64,000 nucleotides of DNA from Elephas maximus indicus (lineage: Eukaryota > Chordata > Mammalia > Proboscidea > Elephantidae): positions 15,037,001 to 15,101,000 of the forward strand of contig NC_064842.1 of the NCBI RefSeq assembly GCF_024166365.1. The letters run 5' to 3'. The notes below the pieces were generated by a model. It was not told where the DNA came from. It ran no database searches and worked only from the letters and a program-made list of their open reading frames with translations. Shown here piece after piece: positions 20,791 to 32,112 of the stretch (its first letter is position 1; each line of letters opens with the position of its first letter). The translations under genes were made by a program, and so were the position numbers.

Positions 20791-22690
20791 CAGCTCACTG
20801 TGTTGTGCTGCCCCCAGAGAAACAGGGTCATCATGAGCTGGGCAGACACCCGAAATGTGCCTTCTTCCCTGGACATGTCAACTCCCGATAACTACCTACC
20901 GGCCACCAGGGAGGGCAGGCAAGAAGGCAGGCACCTTCAGGCACATGTCCTGGCTTTAAATTCACCACAGCCGCCTGGGGAACTGGAGGTGCAGAGAGTG
21001 TAAATGACTGGCCTGGCCCCACTGCAGCTGCCAGAGCTGGGGCGTGCTCTGGTGTGCCAGTGTTTTCCCTCACCTCCACCTCTGCAGGTGCAGGGTGGCT
21101 AGGGGGTGCACTGGTCAGGTGAAGACAGACAGCAGTCCACAGCCACCAGGCACGCTCCTACTATGTGCAGGGTCTTTCTGATCAAGCCATCCAGGTCCTG
21201 ATGCTATGGAGCCTGGTGGAGGAGGAGGGTGGAACAGGGGACCAGGCCCCTGCTTTCAGGGACCTACCCCTCTGTGGCCTGGGTGACTGAGATCATTTCC
21301 TGTTCCCGTTTTCACTCTTGGGTGAGGCTCTGGGTGCGTTCATGCCTGGCACTGCTTCTACCTCAGCTCCCTGGGAGGGGAGATGCCTGATGCCGGGTGG
21401 TGTATCCTTCACCAGGAGGGTGCTGGGCAGAGGGCAAGGCCACACGTAGGCTGTGGAGAAGCTGTTCTCCCTCAGCCTCAGCCGGCAAGGGCAATGCCCC
21501 CTACACTGTCATTCCTGCTCCTCAACCTTCCTCCTCCCCCTCCCGCCACCCCAGGCCTGGGAGGTGCTGAGCCCAGGGTGACGAAGGTGCCCTCAGAGAG
21601 AGGCCTTTGTGGTGAAGGTCTCCACAGCCGTGGGCTCTCAGACACCATTGGGGGCTGGAGAGCAAGGCTCCGCTGGGAAAGTTAGACCTACAATTGTCCC
21701 ACATGGAGAAGGACAATGAGCTAAGTCTATAGCTCCAAGGGTAATTCTAATTGTTCTTTCTCTCTGGCGCTTATTCTTTCAAAGAAGAAACGAATTTGAA
21801 CTCTAGCTTGAGGTAGACCTGCAAGTGCTTCCAAAGTTCAGGGGACCAAGAGCTGAAATGGTGATGGCAGGAGGTGGGCGATGTCTTTGTAGGGGATGAC
21901 AGAGGTTAGACACCACCCAGCAGGAGGTGTGGTAAGGAGTCCCAGTCTGAAAAGCAACAGTGACTGGGGGCACCTTTAAAACCACTTTCTTGCTCCTCAG
22001 ACTCCTTTCAGCCACATGCTTGAGCTGACCACAGGGCACTTCTCTGTGGCACAAAAGAGCTGCACCCTTATTGGAACAAACCCTTTGGGCAAGGCCTTAA
22101 AGACCCCCTGGAACTGGTTTCTTAATCAATACAAGGAGACATTTGGCCCAGGTGACCTCAGAGGGGCTTTCCAGCTCTGACCCCCAGGAACATGAGTTTA
22201 ATCCCCTGGGTGGTTTGGGGGAAATTCGAGAAAGGGTAGGGGGTAAGACTGACACAAGATGGTGCTTCTCCGGAGAGATGGTTTAAAACCTTAAGTCTGT
22301 TGCCTGCCCCACACCCACAAAGTTAGATTATCTAGAGACAGGGCACTTTCACAAGCTCACACTAAAATCTGAGGGTAGACCACACTGCGGTTCCTCAGCA
22401 GTGGCCTTAGCACTTGCTGCTCCCTTTGCCTCCATCCTCACCCTGCCCGATGCCCCCTCCCACGGTCGCTGCTCTCCTGGCTTTCATTCAGGTCTCTGCC
22501 CGACTTCTGTTCAGGGGTGCCCCTCCTGCCGCCTCATCTAACAGAGCCCACCCCACCCCTATCCACTCTGCCCTTCTCAGCTTTATTTCTCTTAGCGTCC
22601 ACGGCTGGCATTACAGTGTACACGTAGTTGCTTACTTGTTTATCTGCCTCTCCCTTGGGAATGCGAGCCCTTTGAGGGCAGGGGAAAAAA
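20791..22690. other. No gene recognised
   Basis: About 1.9 kb of intergenic sequence with no SINE, L1 or LTR that I can identify and no convincing exon. Confidence 0.4.
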
Positions 22691-22691
22691 A

Positions 22692-22856
22692 AAAACAAAA
22701 AAATGTTGCCTTCGAGTTGATTCCGACTCATAGCGACCCTATAGGACAGAGTAAAACTGCCCCCATAGAGTTTCAAAGGAGCACCTGGTGGATTCGAGCT
22801 GCCGGCCTTTTGGTTAGCAGCCATAGCTCTTAACTACTAGGCCATGAGGGTTGGGG
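22692..22856 (-). repeat. AfroSINE-type SINE
   Basis: Antisense: 'gttgccttcgagttgattcc', 'cctataggacagagtaaaac', 'ttttggttagcagccatagc'; A-rich end to the left. Confidence 0.9.
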
Positions 22857-22937
22857 CCCTGCAAATTCTTCAAGCTGTTTACTCAAGTGCCTAGATCAGT
22901 GTCTGACATGTTACAGGTACTCAGTGCATATTTGCTG

Positions 22938-22962
22938 TGTGAATGAATGAATGAATGAAAAA
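22938..22962. repeat. (GAAT)n microsatellite
   Basis: Short tetranucleotide run 'gtgaatgaatgaatgaatga'. Confidence 0.8.
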
Positions 22963-23324
22963 CAACAACGTCCCAAGGCAGTATTTTCCAAATTTGCCCC
23001 AAAGCAGGAATTCCCTGTTGGCTGTTAAAATTGGAGATTCCTGGCCCCATCCCTGGCCCAGTGAATTCCACTCTGAAGAGGAGGACCCAGGAACACGTGT
23101 TAAATTAGTGCTCAGGTGATTCTTACCAATTCAAAGAGGAAGTACCACTTGTCCTGCTCTTTGCTTCACAATTAGCTATAGGCAAAGACATCTTTTTTGA
23201 AATCCAGCAATCTGAAGGTGTGAAAGAGCCTCGCCCAGGCGTCTAGTCACAACCTCCGTCCTAGAACAGACTCCTCCATCCGTGTGCCTGTAGCCAGCGT
23301 AGGGTTGCCAGATAAAATACAGGA

Positions 23325-23530
23325 CCAAAAAAAAAAAAAAATCCATTGCTGTAGAGCCAATTCCGACTCACGGCGACTCCATGTGTTACAGAGTAGAACT
23401 GCTTCATGTGGTTTTCTTGGCTGTAATCTTTACAGAAGCAGGATGCCAAGCCTTTCTTCCAAGGCACTGCTGACTGGGTTTGAATCACCCACCTTCAGGT
23501 TAGTAGACAAGCATAAACTGTTTGCATCAC
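23325..23530 (-). repeat. AfroSINE-type SINE
   Basis: Antisense, starting after an A-run: 'ccattgctgtagagccaatt', 'ttggctgtaatctttacaga', 'caggttagtagacaagc'. Confidence 0.85.
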
Positions 23531-23539
23531 CGAAAGTGA

Positions 23540-23687
23540 AAAAAAACAACAAAGCTGATGACATCGAGTGGATTCCAACTCATTGCGACCCCATAGGACA
23601 GGGTTTGCAAGAAGTGCTGGTGGATTCCAATTGCTGACATTTTGGTTAGCAGTCAAACGCTTAACCACTGTGCCACCAGGATTCCAG
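23540..23687 (-). repeat. AfroSINE-type SINE, internally shortened
   Basis: Antisense: 'gatgacatcgagtggattcc', 'ccccataggacagggtttgc', 'cttaaccactgtgccaccag'. It lies next to the preceding copy, in the same orientation. Confidence 0.85.
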
Positions 23688-23744
23688 TAATACAGGGCAT
23701 CCAGTTAGTTTTCAATTTCAAATCAACAATTAATACATTTTTAG

Positions 23745-23935
23745 TATAAGTAGCCCAGTGGTTAATTGTTAGGCTTTTAAGGTTGGCAGCTCGATCCCAT
23801 CAGCCCTTCTGCAGGAGAAAGACATGGCAGTCTGCTTTCTTAAATATTTCAGCCTTGGAAATCCTATGGGGCAGATCTACTCTGTCCTGTAGGGTCGCTA
23901 TGAATTGAAATCCACGCCACAGCACCAAGTTTGGT
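23745..23935 (+). repeat. AfroSINE-type SINE
   Basis: Head 'agcccagtggttaattgtta', body 'ctgcaggagaaagacatggc', tail part 'ctgtagggtcgctatgaatt'. Confidence 0.85.
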
Positions 23936-23999
23936 TTTGATTAGGGTAAGTATGTCCCATGCAATGTTTGGGAAATACTTATACTAAAAAATTTACTGA

Positions 24000-26090
24000 T
24001 CTAAAATTCAAATGTAACTGGGGACCCTGTATTTTTGTTTGCTAAATCTGATGACCCTAGAAAGCCAGAGGAACTCTCTGACTCAGAGCCCAGTGGCAGG
24101 TAACTGGCGCCATGGGGCACCCCCACCCCCACCCTGGTGGCTGCAGGTAGGGCCACAGCTGCTACCCCTGCACAGTCCTGCACTCTGCTCCCCTCCCAGA
24201 AAGAGGCCAAAACTGCTGGGACCCTCCCGGCAGGGCCTGTATTTTGGGGTAAAAACAACACCAAGTTTACCAAAGCAAAAAGGAAGTTTTATTCAGCGTA
24301 TATTCAGAAAAGCAAAAGTGGGAAACAGACAAGCATGCTGCCACAGCCAAGTTTGCCGGAGGCCAAGGAACATTACAGAATCATCAGTATATATTAACAT
24401 TAGAAAATGGGCAAAACCACTGAAAGCTTCACCTTTTCACAGATTGGCTAGAAACTGTGATCCTACATTTTGAATTGTCTTTATCATTGGTAGAGGTTTC
24501 AGTAACGACAGTCGGGGGTCTTCATTCGTCCAACAAATTCTCTATTCACTAAATGCTAATAGAAAAAGATAAGAGTGGAAAGTCTTTTGTCTTCGATTGG
24601 CTTATGTGAAAGGTTTCCTAAAAGATATTTTACAAGATTATCCTGGCTATTTATACCTCAGGGCCCACTTGATGTGTCCTTGTGAGCCCTCCTCAAGCTG
24701 GGTCACATTCTCTGTGCTCAAGGTCAGGAATAATGACTCCGATGTTATTTTCTAAATCACCGGATTACCCAGTAGCAAGGTACACGCTGCAGGGGCCCAG
24801 CTGCGCCTTCCCACCAATCTGCAGCGCACAGTTTCACCTGTCCCCGACATCAAAGACTGGGTGAAACTCCTGTGAAAGTGCTCACCGCATATTAACAAGT
24901 AAATACAAGGAAGCCCTGCATACCTTGCTCGCTGCGAGCCAGCCGGCGCGCATACCTGTGCTTGCTGGTTAATCCGCCCCTGCCACCAGGCATTTAAGGC
25001 AGTGGCTTCCGAGGGTCCTGTACCTGCAGAGGTGAGTAGAAATTTCTGGACCAGGAACCGAAACCTCAGCGCATTCTTCTTCCATCTTGTTCTTCTCCCA
25101 CCACACTCCCCCTTCCGACCCCAAACACCCAACTTTTTGCCTAAGGTCCCAAATGATTACCTACAACATTCACCAATCAGTAGACTCGGAGCCCCGTGGC
25201 AGGTAACAGGCGCCACGGGGCAGACGCAGGGGAAATAGGAGATGAGGTCCGCCCGGAACGCGGGTCACCATAGCAACCCCGAGAGGGTGCTGGGTTCCAG
25301 AGCTCTCTGGGCCCTCTCTGGGCCAGCCCCTCTCCTGCCCGGGTTTCCCCAGCCCCTGCTCGCAGCCAGTTTCCAGGCGGGGGTCTCCACTAGGACAAGG
25401 TCGTGATGAAGCCTCAGCTCACCCTGGGCTCCTTGGCTTAGAAGCAACAGGTTTGGCTGAGAAAGGAGCTGGGTGCCCAACAGGGCGGGTGGCGGCTGCG
25501 GGCAGGCCTCCGCCTGGAGCGCGCTTGCTTTCACAAGGCAGCCGCGCTGGGAAAATGTAGGCGCTGGCTGCAGAAAGCTCCCCGGGGAGCCTTGAGGAGA
25601 AGAAAAACGAGACAGGCTCAGGGTTAGAGAAGGGCTCGTGCGCTCAGAAATTAAACCACATAAATGAAACAACTTTCTGGTCTCCAACCTGCCGTGCTCT
25701 CGAGCCAAACCTCGCTGAAGCAACATGTTTGCCAGTGGCAGAGGCTGCTTTTTTTCTCTTCGTGTTCCCAGCACCCAGCAAATTGTAGGTGATCGGTAAG
25801 TGCTAAGGACGTCCTAAAACGAAAGGAGATAAATTTGGTGAACTTGGCAGCTTGGTAGTGGGGAATTTGATCCCGCGTTTTCAATACCCTGACTAGGTGT
25901 CAGAAATCTGGATGCTGTTACCACTGCTGGGTGGCCGCGGACAACGCTCTTCCACACGCTCGGGTCTCGGTTTCCTCTGTAAATGAAAGAGTCCGCTGGG
26001 GCAGCTACCAGCCTCCCCAGAACCTTCCCTTGTTTTGTGCCCAATGGATGATGCCTGGTATGAGGCTGTCTAAAGCAAAACAAAATTAGT
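24000..26090. other. Unassigned; holds a 40-bp direct repeat
   Basis: No gene recognised. Two 40-bp copies (24080-24119 and 25183-25222) are 90% identical by eye. The middle part has an antisense poly(A)-like 'aggaagttttattcagcgta' near 24280. The right part (25.25-25.6 kb) is moderately CpG-rich. Confidence 0.4.
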
Positions 26091-26094
26091 TGCC

Positions 26095-26275
26095 AAGTAA
26101 GCTCCGTGACCCCATGTGTGTCAGAGTAGACCTGTGCTCCATGAGGTTTTCAGTGGCTGCCTTTTCAGATCACCAGGCCTTTCCTCTGAGGTGCCTCTGG
26201 GTAGACTTGAACCTCCAACCTTTCAGTTAGCAGCCAAGTCTGTTAATCGTTTGTACCACTCAGGGATTTCCCAAG
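26095..26275 (-). repeat. AfroSINE-type SINE, tail-truncated
   Basis: Antisense: 'gaccccatgtgtgtcagagt', 'cctctgaggtgcctctgggt', 'tttcagttagcagccaagtc'. Confidence 0.8.
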
Positions 26276-26775
26276 AGGCTGCACCAGGAGTTAAAGATCC
26301 CTGAGGTGTTGGCAGAAGGAGCCTATGGGGTGGGAACTGGGCCCCCCTCCCACCTACCCAGGGGGTCCCATAGCCTCCGCCCCTACCTTGATCACCCCAC
26401 CTCACAGTCAGATAGCCAGCCACCTCCTCCTTGACTCCTGTGTGGCAGAAGGGCTGGGCAGTGGGTGGGGTGCTATATTCTGACTTTCGGGGCACTCCTC
26501 CTTAGTCACCACCTGCGGTTTCGGGAACACACCTCTACCTGCCAGCATCTCCTCCCACAGCTCTGCGCCTCCTCATCAGAGGTTGTCAGCCCTCAGCCCC
26601 ACTGACATGGCTCAGCTGTCCCAGGCATGTCCTGCCCTATGACATGTCCAGCCTCCACCTCCCTGTGGCACTCATCCTCTAGTGAGCATCCCCACCCCAT
26701 TCATACAAGACAGCCTCATGTCCCCTCCACAGTGCTGGCTGTGGCCTTCCGCCTTGTTCCTAATTTATTAGTGCC
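26276..26775. other. No gene recognised
   Basis: C-rich intergenic sequence without identifiable repeat or exon. Confidence 0.4.
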
Positions 26776-26777
26776 CT

Positions 26778-26930
26778 GAGCAAACGGTTTGTGCTCAACT
26801 GCTAACCTAAAGTTTGGCCTTTCAAATCCTCCTAGGGCACCTCAGAGGGCCTGGCGATCTGCTTCTGTAAAAAATGACAGCAAGAAAACCCTATGGGACA
26901 GTTCTACTCAATTCTACAGCAAAGCATCTG
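26778..26930 (+). repeat. AfroSINE-type SINE, 3'-truncated
   Basis: Head-derived 'gctcaactgctaacctaaag', body 'gcacctcagagggcctggcg' and 'gaaaaccctatgggacagtt'; the terminal tail is missing. Confidence 0.8.
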
Positions 26931-27434
26931 TGTTTTGATTTTGAATCCTCCAAAGAGGCTGTAAACACCTTAAAGGGTATCCCACATCCACCCAAATCTT
27001 TCCTTGGCAGCCAGCAAGTGGCAGAACAGGCATGCTCGCAGGCCCGCAGTGAGCCATCTCCAGGCTGCCCCTCTCTTTGGAGGACAGAGATGACCAGTGG
27101 AACATTCTGGATTGCAGAAATCTGCCTGCAGCCTCCCCCACAGAATTCCAGGGCACTCCCAGTCCTCGAGTAACCTCCCCATGGCAGTCCTTCAGGTGTG
27201 TGAAGAGTGCTCTCATGTCCCCTAAGTTCTTTCTCCAGGCTAAAAACCCACATTTTTTCCATTATTCTTCACAGACTGGCTTTTGAGTCCCCCACCATTC
27301 AGGTCACGCAATCAGGACGCGTTCTGTTTTGCTGATGACCCTCCAAAAGTGGGTGATCCTGGAGCGGTCGTATCAGCTGGGCACAGGGGAGGTCTCCGCA
27401 GACAGCACGTTTTGGTACGTAAAGAGGTCATATT

Positions 27435-27600
27435 AGCAATCTTGAACTTAACGCAGACTCTGCAGTCAAAACTCCTGGATCCCGCCCCCCCCAAAAAAAA
27501 ACTCCTTGATCCGTATCCCCTACCTTCCAATTTCACCGTAGACAGATTACTCCTCTGTGTCTCAGTTTTCTCAACTGTAAAACAGGGATATTAACATCAA
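27435..27600 (+). repeat. MIR SINE
   Basis: 'gacagattactcctctgtgt' and 'gttttctcaactgtaaaacag' are the MIR core end; a C/A-run at 27480-27500 interrupts it. Confidence 0.65.
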
Positions 27601-27619
27601 GTCCTCATCCCGAACCAAG

Positions 27620-28240
27620 ACGGGGGAAGAAAGTACAGCCGTCGGCCGGCAGAGGGCGCTGCGCACCATGATGAGAGGAAAGTGCCATCGAGCGCGACCG
27701 CCAGGGGTCGCCCGAGCTCCGCGACCCGCCGCCGTAGCTCCTTGGGGCCTGAGAGCGCCCCGGGTGGCCCTCGCCTGCATCAGTGGGCCGGCAGCCCTCG
27801 GGGCCCAGGAAAGCGGGCGCAGGGGCTGCCCCTTCCCCGCCCTTCACCTCACTTTCCTGGAAGGCTCTGCTGGAGTCAGGCCTGGGTAGTTTCCCCGCAA
27901 ACCATCCACCCCCTGGTGCGAATCAAACCCCAGGTGTTGCCGGTGACGGGGTAACCAGGAGTGATGCAAAGCCTTTGAAAATGGAAACAGCACTGCGCAG
28001 AGACGCAGAACACAGCCCTGTGGGGCCTGCCACAGCCAAGAGGAAGACCGAGCCGAGTTCGGCTCCTAGCCGCAGGAGCCTCTGCGGGTCGCTGCTCCTG
28101 GAGGCCGCCTGGGCCCCGGCCAGCCGCCCGTGGGGTACGCCCCACCCTCTGCCTGGTGCACTGGGCCCCCAGAAGCCCGCGCACCCCTTGACACCAAGCC
28201 CATGTCTTGCTTATGGAGCACCCGGGGCCCTCTGAGGGCA
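27620..28240. promoter_or_regulatory. CpG-rich patch
   Basis: CpG dinucleotides are frequent from the 'gtcggccggcagagggcgct' stretch through 'gctccgcgacccgccgccgt', more weakly to about 28240, against CpG-poor surroundings. It may be a small CpG island. No exon, TATA box or transcript is recognised. Confidence 0.45.
27646..27660 (+). promoter_or_regulatory. Candidate CTCF motif 1
   Basis: CCGGCAGAGGGCGCT fits the CTCF core CCASYAGRKGGCRSY at all but one position (G for A at the third). It lies at the edge of the CpG-rich patch and inside a 38-base segment repeated at 28965-29002. Confidence 0.55.
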
Positions 28241-28411
28241 GGCTGCTGAACGAGAGGGGCGGGTAATGACAAATGTGGCTCAAAGCAGGTATTTGGTGAT
28301 AACGCCCATGAATTCTGCTTCTCTCCCTTGGTGATAAATGGGAACAACACCTTTCTGGTGAGGCGGTGGAGGGGGCGAACCCGTGGGGGAGGAAGCCAGC
28401 TGGCATTTCGG

Positions 28412-28565
28412 CACAGTGATTAATCAGAGCTAAGGCTGCCAACCCAAAGGCCGGCAGTTCGTATCCACCAGGTGCTCCTTGGAAACCCTATGGAGCAGTT
28501 CTCCTCTGTCCTATAGGGTCGCTATGAGTCGGAGTGGACTCCACGGCGATGGATTTTTTAAAGCA
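28412..28565 (+). repeat. AfroSINE-type SINE
   Basis: Head 'ggcacagtgattaatcagag', B-box-like 'cagttcgtatccacc', body 'ctatagggtcgctatgagtc', tail 'ggactccacggcgatggatt'. Confidence 0.9.
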
Positions 28566-28987
28566 GAGAAAAACTCCCATTGCCAAAGCGTCTGCCAGGT
28601 CTTTGGAAGCCAGGGACGATCAGGAGGACAGCCCCAAACCAACACAGCAGCACAGTGCCATGCTTTTCCTTCACTCCCACCGGCAAAGACTAGTCATTTG
28701 GGAACATGTAGGAAAGTCGTACATGTGTGCTTCTGTCGAGTCAACATTTCTTCTGTGGCGTCCAAATTGATGGGTGGGTGTTTTGTACACACAGTGCCCT
28801 TGTCCTCAGGAGCCCCCTCGCGACAGCTCTCCGGCCGGGCCAGCCACGCACCTGGCCCCAGTGATTTGACCAGGTCAGCTGGAGTGAGATTTCATTCTCG
28901 GGCGTTTGTTGGCTGCCCTGGAGTCGGCCTATGGATCCAACGGGTCAGATCTGCCACCGACCGAGGGGAAGAAAATACAACCGTCGG

Positions 28988-29002
28988 CCGGCAGAGGGCG
29001 CA
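28988..29002 (+). promoter_or_regulatory. Candidate CTCF motif 2
   Basis: CCGGCAGAGGGCGCA is nearly the same as the motif at 27646, in the same orientation, 1,342 bp further on. It abuts an RTE/SINE tail. Confidence 0.5.
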
Positions 29003-29092
29003 GGACCAGCATTTCGTTCTGTTGTGCCTGGGTCGCCATAATTCAGGGGGGACGATTCGTTGCCCACGGGATGGCAGCTAACAACAGTCCCC
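29003..29092 (+). repeat. RTE/SINE 3' tail fragment
   Basis: 'ccagcatttcgttctgttgt', 'ggtcgccataattcag', 'ggcagctaacaacag' match the shared RTE/SINE tail. Confidence 0.75.
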
Positions 29093-30565
29093 TCTGCTGA
29101 CGAAGAGCAGTGGGCATAGGACCAGCTATGTCTGAGGCCTGAGAGAAACCCACCTGGGACCAGGGAAAAGTTCTCCTCCCTGAGAATAAAGGGAAAGGTG
29201 CTCAGGAGAGCACCCTCTCCCTGCAGCTGGGGCAGATGGTCTCCGGCCTCTAGGTGGCTGAGGGAACAAAGCAGTGACATCAAAAGCTGTCTAGTTAACA
29301 ACCCTGGGCCCCCCACCTCAGGGTTTATTGTCACGTGGGCTAATAAACCCATTATTTAAGCCACTTTTAAGTTGGGTGTTCTGTTACTTATGGCCCAGAG
29401 TGTCCCGCCAGATGGGGCCCATGGCTCCCATAATACCAGTGAGCCCTGGCTTGAGCGTCTCCCCCTGGCTCTCACTCAGCAGACTCAGGAAAGCAGATCC
29501 AAGGGGTTTATTATTTCCTGTATCCCTCATGTGTCAGATAACTTCACCTCATCGTCTGCGTGACTGCCATCTTCTACTAAATGAGAAGCCGTTCTTTTTC
29601 CTACAGGGGCCAAGAATTTTTACTTTCCCTCTGAATGCTTTAAAATGATTCGAACGGAAGTTTTTAAGTGGCTATGTTATTCCCACAGGGTCTAAATGTG
29701 TGGAAGAATGTCAACCCAGACACCGTTGTGGTTTCTAGAGGATGGGGAGCCTGTCACATTTTTATATCTTCCGCAAACGTCCCACAGTGCTAGAGCCTTA
29801 AGATCTTTTTCTTCCATAAAGCCAGAATCAATCTCGCTCTGTCTAAACAGGACCTCTGAACCTAAAAACCAGGAGGTTGAAGGTAGCATGTGGAGCGATT
29901 TCAGAGGAAAGTGATCAGTGTCCCCAATTCTTCCCCCTCCTCCCCCTGACACCATCTCCCACCAGGCCCCCACCCCATGGCTCCGGACTCTGGCCTTGCC
30001 AATTGATGGGGCTGCTGCTGACCAGCTCATGCGCTCTCACAAGTCCAAGGCCAGATGGTTGCTCTCCCTGCTGGAAATGCCCTTTGACACATGACACTAC
30101 CTAGTCGTCCTGCAAGCCCAGCTCCTCCGTTAACACTGCAGCTGTGCTTCTCCATTACCCCCAGGCAGCAGATATTATTTCTTCATGTTTCCCCATCATT
30201 ACGAAACCTGTGAAAGCCAGAACTAGACAAGACCCACTTGTTTTTCCAAGCCTCGCAAGTTTCCCGTCTTTGACAAAGTACAGTCTTACCACTTTTCTAT
30301 CCCTTGTTTTAGTGGCAAATATTTGAATTTTCCTTCTCTGACAGTTTTCCACCTTAACAGGTTCTGGCTTTCCCAGGTTTTACTGTATATAATGTCACAC
30401 TTGCATTGTAATTTTTGTTTTGTAAACTAATTCAAGCCAAAATATTGTACCAATATTCTCCTCTCCTCCCTCCCACCAATACTCAGACCTAAGGGCTGAA
30501 GCCACATCTTAAAGGCGATTAATAAATGTTTTTCCCTCTTCTCTTGCCTCACAATGTTAGGGGTG
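29093..30565. other. No gene recognised; LTR- and L2-like traces
   Basis: A 'ctaataaacccattatttaa' stretch near 29340 resembles the end of an old LTR, and 30.06-30.2 kb resembles L2 3' sequence, both too diverged to define. No convincing exon. Confidence 0.4.
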
Positions 30566-30571
30566 GGTAGA

Positions 30572-31192
30572 AGACAACATCATGATAAATGGAGAAAAGA
30601 TTGAAGTTGTCAAGGATTTCATTTTACTTGGATCCACAATCAACACCCATGGAAGCAGCACTCAAGAAATCAAATGACACATTGCACTGGGCAAATCTGC
30701 TGCAAAAGATCTCTTTAAAGTGTTAAAAAGTAAAGATGTCACTTTGAGGGCTAAGGTGCGCATGACCCAAGTCATGGTATTTTCACTCACCTCATATGCA
30801 TGTGAAAGCTGGACAATGAATAAGGAAGTTGGAAGAGTTGACGTCTTTGAATTACGGTTTTGGGGAAGAATATTGAATATACCATCGACTGCCAAAAGAA
30901 TGAACAAATGTATCTTGGAAGAAGTACAGCCTGATTGCTCCTTAGACTTCATCTCACATACCTTAGACACGTTATCAGGAGGTACCAGTCCCTGGAGAAA
31001 GACATCATGCTTGGTAAATAGAGGGTCATCGAAAAAAAGGAAGACCCTCAATGAGATGGGTTGACACAGTGGCTGCAACGATGGGCTCAGGCATAACAAC
31101 AATTTTGAGGGTGGCTCAGAACTGGGCTGCGTTTTGTTCTGTTATACATAGGGTCACTGCGAGTCGGAACTGACTTGACAGCACCTAACAAC
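30572..31192 (+). mobile_element. RTE (BovB-like) 3' fragment
   Basis: Starts in the RT domain ('catcatgataaatggagaaa', encoding IMINGEK) and runs through SYACESWTMNKE to the tail 'gaactgacttgacagcacct'. It is 5'-truncated, with a short deletion near 30950 relative to the copy at 17.5 kb. The coding frame is broken. Confidence 0.9.
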
Positions 31193-31464
31193 AGAAGGCA
31201 TCAGAAGTTGGCCACCTCCAGAAATTTGGCACCGTGGATTGTATCATTCCGTTCTAATCTAGGTGTTGAGGCTCTTGTGCATTTGTGATAGGGTTTATTG
31301 TGGAAAGAGAACCTTAAGCTGAGCTACCATCTTGGGCAAGATAATCTTTTCAAGCTCATTCGCATTATTTACAAATGAATTGGATCTCGTTCCTGGCTGA
31401 ATTCTAACGGTATTCTATCCCTGCTCACTTCCTCTATTAGAGGTGGACTAAGTACCTGGGAAAC

Positions 31465-31612
31465 GCTGGTGACATACTGGTTAAGAGCTACAGCTGCTAA
31501 CTAAAAGGTCGGCAGTTCAAATCTACCAGATGCTCCTTGAAAACTCTATGGGGCAGTTCTACTCTGTCCTATAGGGTCGCTATGAGTCGGAATCAACTCG
31601 ACAGCAACGGGT
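31465..31612 (+). repeat. AfroSINE-type SINE
   Basis: Well-preserved copy: 'ggttaagagctacagctgct', 'ctatagggtcgctatgagtc', 'aatcaactcgacagcaacgg'. Confidence 0.92.
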
Positions 31613-31613
31613 T

Positions 31614-31808
31614 AAGTCCCTGGGTGGTGCAAATGGTTAGCACCTGGCTGCTAACAGAAAGATTAGAGACTCGAGTCCACCCAGCAGTGCCTCAGAAGAA
31701 AGGCCTGGCAATCTACTTCTGAAAAATCAGCAATTGAAAATCCTATGTAGCACAGTTCTCCTGTGACACATATGGGGTCACCATGAATTGGAGTGGATGG
31801 CAACTGGT
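31614..31808 (+). repeat. AfroSINE-type SINE (longer body subtype)
   Basis: Follows the previous copy directly: 'gtggtgcaaatggttagcac', 'gactcgagtccacccagcag', 'gaagaaaggcctggcaatct', 'ggagtggatggcaactggt'. Confidence 0.9.
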
Positions 31809-32112
31809 CAACTCGTCTATTAGAGGCAGGGAGATACAGCTGTGGAGGGAGCGTCTTTGAACTGTCAGTGTCTTGTAGGTCTGGGGCAGATGATTTCCGT
31901 GGTTACTCTGATGCTAAACCCTAACAGACGGTTCTTGGGTCCTGGCCCTTTGGCACACCCTCTCTATAACCATCTTTTAGGAATTGATAGCCTCAATCCC
32001 AGCGCTGCTGTTGAATACCCATTCCTGCTACATTAATCCATGAGGATTCCAGAAAACAGCTCTCCAATCCAGAATTCCGACTCTTGTTTTTTTCCTAACT
32101 TGTAGGCATGCC
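31809..32112. other. Short unique spacer
   Basis: No gene or repeat recognised between the SINE pair and the full-length L1. Confidence 0.4.

Noticed and set aside
27783-28442. Overlapping open frames of 150 and 188 codons in the CpG-rich patch
   Set aside because: Proline/arginine-rich on both strands, as expected by chance in GC-rich DNA; no domain, splice signal or conserved start.
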